This document shows, piece by piece, positions 55,281 through 61,156 of a stretch of DNA of 61,156 nt. This stretch comes from Anaerophaga thermohalophila str. Valhall (lineage in GTDB: Bacteria; Bacteroidota; Bacteroidia; Bacteroidales; Marinilabiliaceae), in NCBI RefSeq assembly GCF_000250735.1, contig NZ_AHZV01000164.1, positions 1-61,156 of the forward strand, in the 5' to 3' direction. The notes below the pieces were generated by a model. That model saw only the letters and a program-made list of their open reading frames with translations, had not been told where the DNA came from and made no database searches. Numbering within the stretch: position 1 is the stretch's first letter; each line of letters opens with the position of its first letter. The position numbers were made by a program, and so were the translations under genes.

Positions 55281-56459
55281 ATGACAAACAAGAACAGGAA
55301 TTATAAACCCAAAATAGGAGTTATCGGATTGAAAGGCTTTCCTGCATTTGGCGGCTCAGCAAGAGCGGGGGAGAACATGATGTTTTATTTAAAAGATGAA
55401 TTCCATTTTGTTGTCTTTAATACAAATACTCACACATCGCGTAAAACAGGTACTTACAACGGAATCGAACAGATCGTATATCCTAAATTTTTTATAGGCG
55501 CGTTAAATACCTTTTATTATTATCTGCGTTCAACATTGCATTGTTTATGGGATGGAAGTTTTGATGTAATTCATGTTTTTCATGTCGATGCGGCCTTTAT
55601 TATTCCTTTGCTGCGTCTTCGTTACCGGGTTGTGTCGGGCCACAGGGCTCGTCCGCAGTTTGCTGCCAAATGGAGCTGGCTGGTTCGTCAATACTTCCGA
55701 TTTATGGAATGGTTGTTTTTTAAGATGCCTGCTGATGTAATAACTTCAGTCAGTCGTCCGGTTGCAGAATTGTTTCAAACCCGCACCAAAAGAAAAATTC
55801 TTTTTATTCCGAATGGAATTGTTTTTGATGAAAAAAGCGAGATTCTGCAAATAGAAGAAAAAGATTATGTACTTTTTGCCTCTGGCAGGATCATCGCATC
55901 CAAAGGGGTGCATTTAATGCTTGAAGCCCTTGTGAAAATAGGATATACAGGACGTGTTTTGATAATTGGAAATCGTTCTCATTCGCCGGAATATGCTAAA
56001 GAACTTGATGAAATCTCCAAATCGTTGAATATTCGTTTTATAGATCTTATTAAGGATAAACAATTATTAATGGCTTATTTGAAGAACGCCGGATTATTTG
56101 TCTTTCCGAGTTATCATGAGGGAATGTCGAATATGTTACTCGAGGCGGCTTCTGCTCGTGTACCATTGATCTGTAGTGATATTCCGGAAAATAAGCAGGT
56201 TTTTAACGATGATGAAACTTTCTTTTTCGAAACAGGAAATTCAACCGATCTTGCAAAAAAAATTGAGCAGGTGCTAAGCAACAGACCTCTGGCTGTTGAG
56301 GTGGCCCAAAAAGCTTATGAAAGGCTTAAGCGTGAATATAACTGGAAAATTTTGGCTGAACAATATTCGAAGATTTATTGGAGACTTATAGAAACTAAAA
56401 AACCCCTGAATTCAGGTGATTCTGAAATTCAGGGGAATGATGAATATAAAGCAGGTTAA
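55281..56459 (+). CDS. Glycosyltransferase family 4
   Basis: About 392 residues. ATG at 55281 gives MTNKNRNYKPKIGVIGLKGF with a GG-containing acceptor side. A GTG at 55278 is an alternative. The donor region is FPSYHEGMSNMLLEAASARV. The initiation region is formed by the end of MITE-like copy 7, so this gene may depend on readthrough or on a promoter inside the repeat. A near-perfect hairpin (56403-56435) lies in its last codons. It converges with the pectate-lyase-like gene and stops 3 bp from it. Confidence 0.87.
   Translation: MTNKNRNYKPKIGVIGLKGFPAFGGSARAGENMMFYLKDEFHFVVFNTNTHTSRKTGTYNGIEQIVYPKFFIGALNTFYYYLRSTLHCLWDGSFDVIHVFHVDAAFIIPLLRLRYRVVSGHRARPQFAAKWSWLVRQYFRFMEWLFFKMPADVITSVSRPVAELFQTRTKRKILFIPNGIVFDEKSEILQIEEKDYVLFASGRIIASKGVHLMLEALVKIGYTGRVLIIGNRSHSPEYAKELDEISKSLNIRFIDLIKDKQLLMAYLKNAGLFVFPSYHEGMSNMLLEAASARVPLICSDIPENKQVFNDDETFFFETGNSTDLAKKIEQVLSNRPLAVEVAQKAYERLKREYNWKILAEQYSKIYWRLIETKKPLNSGDSEIQGNDEYKAG
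56403..56435. terminator. Possible bidirectional stem-loop between convergent genes
   Basis: CCCCTGAATTCAG pairs with CTGAAATTCAGGGG with one bulge. There is no T-run, so it would not be a classical terminator. It may protect or separate the two converging messages. Confidence 0.4.
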
Positions 56460-56462
56460 ATA

Positions 56463-57992
56463 TTAAAGCTCGTAATCGCCTGCTAATTCGTTAAGATACA
56501 TTTCCACATTTGTGTAGTAAGAAGAAATGGTATATTCATTTCCATCTTCAGGTGAATCAGGATCGAGACCTTTTGCAATTTCCCATTTGTCAGGAATACC
56601 GTCTTCATCTGTATCTTTTGGTGCAGTTTCCTGAAATTGAGCCGGATAGCCACCTCTGTCAGAGGGAGAATCTACAAAGTCGCCGGTGTAGTTTCTTGTT
56701 TCTTCAATAATCCGTGCATCCACATCGTCCAAAATCGGGTATCGTGCCCCTGCATTGTTCAAAACGTAGTCAGCAACTTCATCTATTTTGAGTATCTCAG
56801 AATAATGAGAATCCCAGTTGGCAGGAGCTTCATCAACCATGAATTCGGCATAAAAATCAGGAAATTTGTTGAATGAAGTACTTACCTCTTTAATGGGATT
56901 AACGTTTCCTCCGTCGTCAATATAGTTCTCATCAATAAAGAAGGTTGAACCGTCAACAAGATACCAGTTGCCTGTTCTGTAAAGTGGCAGATCAGAGCTG
57001 GTGCGACCTTTGCGATAGAAGTTACGATAAATTACCGCATCGTTAATGGGCAGCTCTTCTTTGTATATCTGCGTGTGTGTGCCGTATCCGGGCTTGATTG
57101 GTCCCCAGTTGTATATAAGATTATTCACAACATGAATGTCCTGACTGTTACTTGAAATCAACGGATTCCTGTTCATATTGTGGGCAAACAGGTTTTTGAT
57201 GATCGAAATTTCATGCAAGTCGTTGAGCATTAACAAACCTTTGGAATGCTCACCTTCGTCATGAAGACTGTTCGAAAGGCCTTCTGCTATGATGCTCCTT
57301 TGAATGGTAATATTTCTGGATTCAGTTGAAATATCCATATTTTCGTCAATACCCCATGTGAGTGACATATTGTCGATCATGATGTTATGACAATCTCTGT
57401 ATTTATATATAAACAGAGCGTCACGAGCCGAGGGTAGCATTCCTGTTTCAGTATCATCTCCGGGTCTGATCCTGAAATTCCGCAAAATGATATCATGCGT
57501 TTCGATTTGTATCCCACCATTTTTCAATGTGATACCTGAGCCAGGGGCAGTCTGACCTGCAATGGTAACATAGGGCTCTGTTATTTTAATGTTACTGGTT
57601 AGTTCAATAATTCCGGAAACTTTGAAAAGAACAATTCGTGGACCCGACTCTACCTCAAGGGCATACCTTAGCGTCCCTGGTTCTTTGGAGTCTTCAAGGG
57701 AAGTAACATAAATTGTTTTACCTCCACGACCACCTTTGGTGAATCGTCCATATCCTTCGGCTGCCGGAAATGCTTTTGTTTCATTGAATTCGGGAACGTT
57801 GTAGTCACCAGATGTGTCTGTGGTATCTTCAGGTTCTTCCTCAGGTTCTTCTTCCTGATTTTCCTCCTCTTCTACTTGTTCCTCTTCTGTTTCGGGGTTT
57901 GTCACAGTATCAATATCCTCCAGCTGACAACCCCATACTAACCCAATAATCCCAATGGACACAAGTGTCCTGTTCAAAAATTTGTTCTTCAT
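56463..57992 (-). CDS. Pectate-lyase-like beta-helix lipoprotein
   Basis: 509 residues. Lipobox GLVWGC (cysteine 22), then a Glu-rich linker (about 30-60), then a right-handed beta-helix of the pectate lyase 1 type: GGRGGKTIYVTSLEDSKEPG, ITEPYVTIAGQTAPGSGITL, IETHDIILRNFRIRPGDD, AGARYPILDD. Near the C-terminus is the calcium-loop-like DTDEDGIPDKWE. It may cut or remodel the polysaccharide, or anchor it on the cell surface. A paralogue lies at 59756-61027. Confidence 0.86.
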   Translation of the reverse strand: MKNKFLNRTLVSIGIIGLVWGCQLEDIDTVTNPETEEEQVEEEENQEEEPEEEPEDTTDTSGDYNVPEFNETKAFPAAEGYGRFTKGGRGGKTIYVTSLEDSKEPGTLRYALEVESGPRIVLFKVSGIIELTSNIKITEPYVTIAGQTAPGSGITLKNGGIQIETHDIILRNFRIRPGDDTETGMLPSARDALFIYKYRDCHNIMIDNMSLTWGIDENMDISTESRNITIQRSIIAEGLSNSLHDEGEHSKGLLMLNDLHEISIIKNLFAHNMNRNPLISSNSQDIHVVNNLIYNWGPIKPGYGTHTQIYKEELPINDAVIYRNFYRKGRTSSDLPLYRTGNWYLVDGSTFFIDENYIDDGGNVNPIKEVSTSFNKFPDFYAEFMVDEAPANWDSHYSEILKIDEVADYVLNNAGARYPILDDVDARIIEETRNYTGDFVDSPSDRGGYPAQFQETAPKDTDEDGIPDKWEIAKGLDPDSPEDGNEYTISSYYTNVEMYLNELAGDYEL

Positions 57993-58339
57993 GGCCTAAT
58001 TTTAATTTTTAATAGTTGTTTTGATGCTATTTACGCAAAAGTTTTCAAAATGTTGTTTCGTCAATTTTTTTTGAATCCATTTAATTTTTGGTTTTGTTTT
58101 AGATGACTTGTAAAATAAGGATTTTGGACACCTGGTTAAAAAAAGTTAAAGTCATTCGTCACCGGAAAATGGATATTTGTCAAAAATTAATTGAAGATGT
58201 TAACATTGGCAGTCTTTCCCGATGATCGTATCACGCTTTATTTTGTCTTTGTATTTGTTCAGTTGGTCAAAAAAAAGTAGACATTCTTATTTGAGGGCTT
58301 TAATTTTCGGGCATTGTTAAAATCCTAAATCTTTATGTC
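57993..58339. other. Spacer between divergent genes
   Basis: 347 bp of AT-rich sequence between the two divergent lipoprotein genes. It should hold both promoters, but I could not identify a consensus box on either strand. Confidence 0.45.
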
Positions 58340-59203
58340 ATGAGAAGTGTGGTAGGAATATTTTTCAGTGTTGCATTGTCAATGATTCTGATTACTGGTT
58401 GTCAAAATTCAAATTCGGATAATATGAAGGAAGAGAACACAAAGAAGGTACTGTTTCTGCATCACAGTACAGGTAAAATTATTTGGCGGGGAGGAAACAA
58501 TCTGGTTGCAAAAGTGAAGGGAAAGCTTGGTTTTGAAGGGGCGGTTGAAAAGTGGTTTGATGCTTACAATAAGGCCAATGACAGGAACTATCTGATTTCT
58601 GAGATGGATTTCCCGAAAAAGGAACCCTACGGCTGGAAAAATTATCCTTTCGATTATTATAATATATGGGTAAAACACGGGGATTCCGATTACTATGAGA
58701 CCGAACCGACTCTGAAAACACTGGCACCGAAATATGACCTGATTATTTTCAAGCATTGTTTTCCTGCCAGCAAAATTGTTTTTGACGGAAATCCTGATGT
58801 TGAATCTGAAAAAAAAATGACCGGGAACTATAAACTTCAATACGAGGCCCTGAGAAATGAAATGCACAAATACAAGGACACTAAATTTTTGCTTTGGACA
58901 CCACCTGCATTGACGAAGAATGTAACAAATCCTGAGGCAGCAAGGGCAGCAACCGAATTTTCGGAATGGGTGATTAATGAGTGGGATCAGCCCGGCGATA
59001 ACATTTTTATATGGGATTTTAGATCACTGGAAACCGGAGGTGGTGATTTTATTTTACCAGAGAACGCTGTAAGTGAAACGGATTCACACCCTTCTCACCA
59101 ATTTGCGCGAAAAGTTTATCCCATGTTCTGCAAGCGTATTGTTGATGTATTGGAAGGCAGAGGCGATGTGGAGAATATTCTTCAGACCAATAACTCAGAC
59201 TAA
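58340..59203 (+). CDS. SGNH-hydrolase-like lipoprotein
   Basis: 287 residues. Lipobox ILITGC (cysteine 21). The first motif is VLFLHHSTGKIIW, resembling the SGNH serine block, and the end has SETDSHPSHQFARKVYP, like the D..H block. The gene may encode an esterase or a modifying protein acting on the polymer at the outer membrane. The assignment is from motif appearance only. It is followed after 10 bp by an acyltransferase, so O-acetyl addition and removal could be linked. Confidence 0.55.
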   Translation: MRSVVGIFFSVALSMILITGCQNSNSDNMKEENTKKVLFLHHSTGKIIWRGGNNLVAKVKGKLGFEGAVEKWFDAYNKANDRNYLISEMDFPKKEPYGWKNYPFDYYNIWVKHGDSDYYETEPTLKTLAPKYDLIIFKHCFPASKIVFDGNPDVESEKKMTGNYKLQYEALRNEMHKYKDTKFLLWTPPALTKNVTNPEAARAATEFSEWVINEWDQPGDNIFIWDFRSLETGGGDFILPENAVSETDSHPSHQFARKVYPMFCKRIVDVLEGRGDVENILQTNNSD

Positions 59204-59213
59204 TTTAATACTG

Positions 59214-59756
59214 ATGAAGTATTTGTACAAGATTGCCTTAAGATTTGTGCGAATTTTTCCGGTCAATAGTTTCCGGATATGGCTTTTAAGAAAACTTGGT
59301 GTTAAAATAGGTGATAGATGTCGTTTATTCAGAGCAGATTGGGGAACCGAACCCTATCTGATTGAACTGGGAGACCACGTTGTAGTTTCCAATAATGTGA
59401 GATTTTTGACTCACGACGGAGCAGTCTGGGTTTTTCGTGACGAGCATCCGGGCTTGGATGTTTTCGGGACAATCAGGATTGGAAATAATGTTTGCCTTGG
59501 ATTTAACACTGTCCTTCTTCCAAACACCGAAATCGGCGATAACTGTATAATTGCTGCCGGCTCGGTAGTTAAAGGTAAGATTCCCGAAAATTCTGTGGTT
59601 ATGGGTAATCCTGGAAAAGTTGTGATGTCAACTGACATGCAGAAACGACTGGTGCTTATGAGTCGTTTCAAATTCACTTCCAAGGGGATGTCGTTCCAGA
59701 GAAAAAAGAAAATGTTGTTGGATTTTTTTGAGCAGCGAGGCAAAAAAGACCATTGA
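59214..59756 (+). CDS. Hexapeptide-repeat acyltransferase
   Basis: 180 residues starting at the ATG at 59214 (MKYLYKIALRFVRIFPVN). The frame is open upstream within the preceding gene, but this start gives a normal protein. Left-handed beta-helix repeats include IRIGNNVCLGFNTVLLPNTE and IGDNCIIAAGSVVKGKIPEN, with the GNPGKV end. It likely O-acetylates a sugar of the polymer, using acetyl-CoA. It overlaps the start of the next gene by one base. Confidence 0.9.
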   Translation: MKYLYKIALRFVRIFPVNSFRIWLLRKLGVKIGDRCRLFRADWGTEPYLIELGDHVVVSNNVRFLTHDGAVWVFRDEHPGLDVFGTIRIGNNVCLGFNTVLLPNTEIGDNCIIAAGSVVKGKIPENSVVMGNPGKVVMSTDMQKRLVLMSRFKFTSKGMSFQRKKKMLLDFFEQRGKKDH

Positions 59757-61027
59757 TGATGAATAGGTTATTAAGATTTTTCAGCTTGATTTTTTTATTA
59801 CTTTGGGCGGAACCCCAAATCGCTCAAAATATCTTCCCTGGGGCTTATGGGTTTGGAACTCAGTCGAGAGGAGCTTATGCCGGCGATTCAATTCCTGAGG
59901 TATTGTTTGTTACCTCTCTTGATGATAATGGAGAAGGTTCTTTAAGATATGCGCTCTCTCGTGACTATCCTCGCATTATCATTTTCAATGTTTCAGGGAC
60001 TATTCATTTGGCAGGACCATTATTTATTAAGGAGCCTTATGTTTTTGTAGCCGGACAGTCCGCTCCGGGAAAGGGAATATCAGTAACAGGGGCGCCGGTG
60101 ATTGTTAATACGCATGATGTCCTAATTCAGGATATCAGGTTCCGGCTTGGAAGTGCTTATCCACGAAAGTCGGATTGTGTCAGTATAACTGGTACTTTGC
60201 ATGATGTTTCTAATGTGGTGTTCGATCATTGCTCGTTTGCCTACGGACTTGATGAAAACATCGGTATATTGAATTCCGGGCCGGGAATAACCATCAGTAA
60301 TTCTATTATTGGGTATGGACTTCATAAGTTTGAGCATTCTTGCGGCCTTTTAGCTATGAATTCAGAAAAAATAAGTCTGATTGGTAATATTTTTGCCTTT
60401 AATCATGACCGCAATCCGAATATACGGGGCGACACAAAGGATGTAGAGATAATTAACAATCTCATATACAACTCCGCATCTCATGCTGTATATCTGGGGA
60501 GCAGAGGTCCGGATAACAGCCCTGTAAATGCTTTAATCGAAGGAAACATTTATATAACAGGGACTGATAATATGAATCGTTATCTTCTTTCGGTTCATCA
60601 GGAGATTGCTGACACCTTGAACGTGTCATGGAACAAAAATCGGACTTTTCACGATACCGAAGTTTTTAAGGGAGTAAGGGAACAAGTGTTTGATCAATCG
60701 GGCCGTTTTACCCCGGTTGATTCAAGGCCTTTTCCTGCTTCTGTTAAAGAATTAATTGCTTTAGATAAACTGGAACAAATTCTTTTGCACAATTCGGGTG
60801 CCAGGGCACACAACCGGGATGCGATTGATAGTTTGCTGATAGCGAACATAAAGAACCGCTGTGGGAAAATTATTTCTGTTGAATCAGAACTAAATACCGA
60901 ATCTGAATTACCCGTCAGCAATGCAAGCTTTGTTTTACCCGATAAACCACATCATACTCGTGCAGACGGATTCTCAAACCTCCAGCATTATTTGCAGGAG
61001 TTGCTTTTGGTGAAATCTCAACCTTGA
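59756..61027 (+). CDS. Pectate-lyase-like beta-helix secreted protein
   Basis: 423 residues from the ATG at 59756 (the following ATG at 59759 is equally possible). Signal peptide MNRLLRFFSLIFLLLW, mature start near QIAQNIFPGAYGF. The beta-helix has EVLFVTSLDDNGEGSLRYAL, KEPYVFVAGQSAPGKGISVT, NTHDVLIQDIRFRLGSAYPR and NSEKISLIGNIFAFNHDRNP. It shows the same pattern as the lipoprotein at 56463-57992, so the two are paralogues, one anchored and one soluble. It may trim the polysaccharide during export. Confidence 0.85.
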   Translation: MMNRLLRFFSLIFLLLWAEPQIAQNIFPGAYGFGTQSRGAYAGDSIPEVLFVTSLDDNGEGSLRYALSRDYPRIIIFNVSGTIHLAGPLFIKEPYVFVAGQSAPGKGISVTGAPVIVNTHDVLIQDIRFRLGSAYPRKSDCVSITGTLHDVSNVVFDHCSFAYGLDENIGILNSGPGITISNSIIGYGLHKFEHSCGLLAMNSEKISLIGNIFAFNHDRNPNIRGDTKDVEIINNLIYNSASHAVYLGSRGPDNSPVNALIEGNIYITGTDNMNRYLLSVHQEIADTLNVSWNKNRTFHDTEVFKGVREQVFDQSGRFTPVDSRPFPASVKELIALDKLEQILLHNSGARAHNRDAIDSLLIANIKNRCGKIISVESELNTESELPVSNASFVLPDKPHHTRADGFSNLQHYLQELLLVKSQP

Positions 61028-61156
61028 GAGTTAATGAGTCATTAGTCAGTAGCCAAATGTTGAAATATCAGACAACGACATTACTACAGTAGATCAGTAG
61101 ATTTTTGGATTTAACCTGCATTATTCATAAATTATCTATTACGATGCTCAACTATC

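Overview
The window looks like chromosomal DNA from a fermentative member of the Bacteroidota, probably near the Marinilabiliales. This is inferred from a short sigma-70 of 289 residues, a Rho factor with a long Q/K/R-rich insert, a tmRNA tag reading GEDNYALAA, pyruvate:ferredoxin oxidoreductase next to pyruvate phosphate dikinase, Bacteroidota-type promoters (TTTG, about 20 bp, TAnnTTTG) and few Shine-Dalgarno sequences. No rRNA or tRNA gene and no CRISPR array was seen.

Region 1 (1-17900, minus strand) is an accessory, defence-like island. Reading 5' to 3' it holds five small or unknown genes behind a strong promoter, a small winged-helix protein, a PLD-SNF2 helicase, a broken KilA-N gene, a large adenine methyltransferase with a possible nuclease motif, an EVE-domain protein, a small frameshifted gene, a Ser/Thr kinase with an FHA domain, a Schlafen-type AlbA_2 protein and a RecQ-like helicase. 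The last gene is split by an IS1634-like element with a 6 bp target duplication. Several junctions overlap or abut, so this is probably one operon: a multi-gene restriction or abortive-type defence system that I cannot match to a named type.

Region 2 (18800-35460) is core genome: tmRNA (3' end facing the island), rpe (frameshifted), rpoD, rho, an AAA_14/DUF4143 ATPase, nifJ, a dihydroorotate dehydrogenase-like gene, ppdK, ruvX and def. nifJ and ppdK suggest pyruvate/PEP-centred anaerobic metabolism.

Region 3 (35500-61030) is an exopolysaccharide locus: a Wza-like export lipoprotein, a Wzc-like copolymerase/tyrosine kinase (frameshifted), a Wzy-like polymerase, a Wzx-like flippase, six glycosyltransferases, two paralogous sugar-transfer ATP-grasp proteins, two asparagine-synthase-like proteins, a GINT1-N-like protein, a hexapeptide acyltransferase, an SGNH-like lipoprotein and two pectate-lyase-like beta-helix proteins. 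Together they would build, decorate, export and trim one polymer.

Seven copies of an approximately 168 bp MITE-like palindromic element in two structure-preserving subfamilies, and two shorter dispersed repeats, punctuate regions 2 and 3. Four genes (7040, 11456, 19450 and 38640) carry a frameshift that one extra A in an A-run of the coding strand would repair, which points to either a shared sequencing artefact or homopolymer instability.
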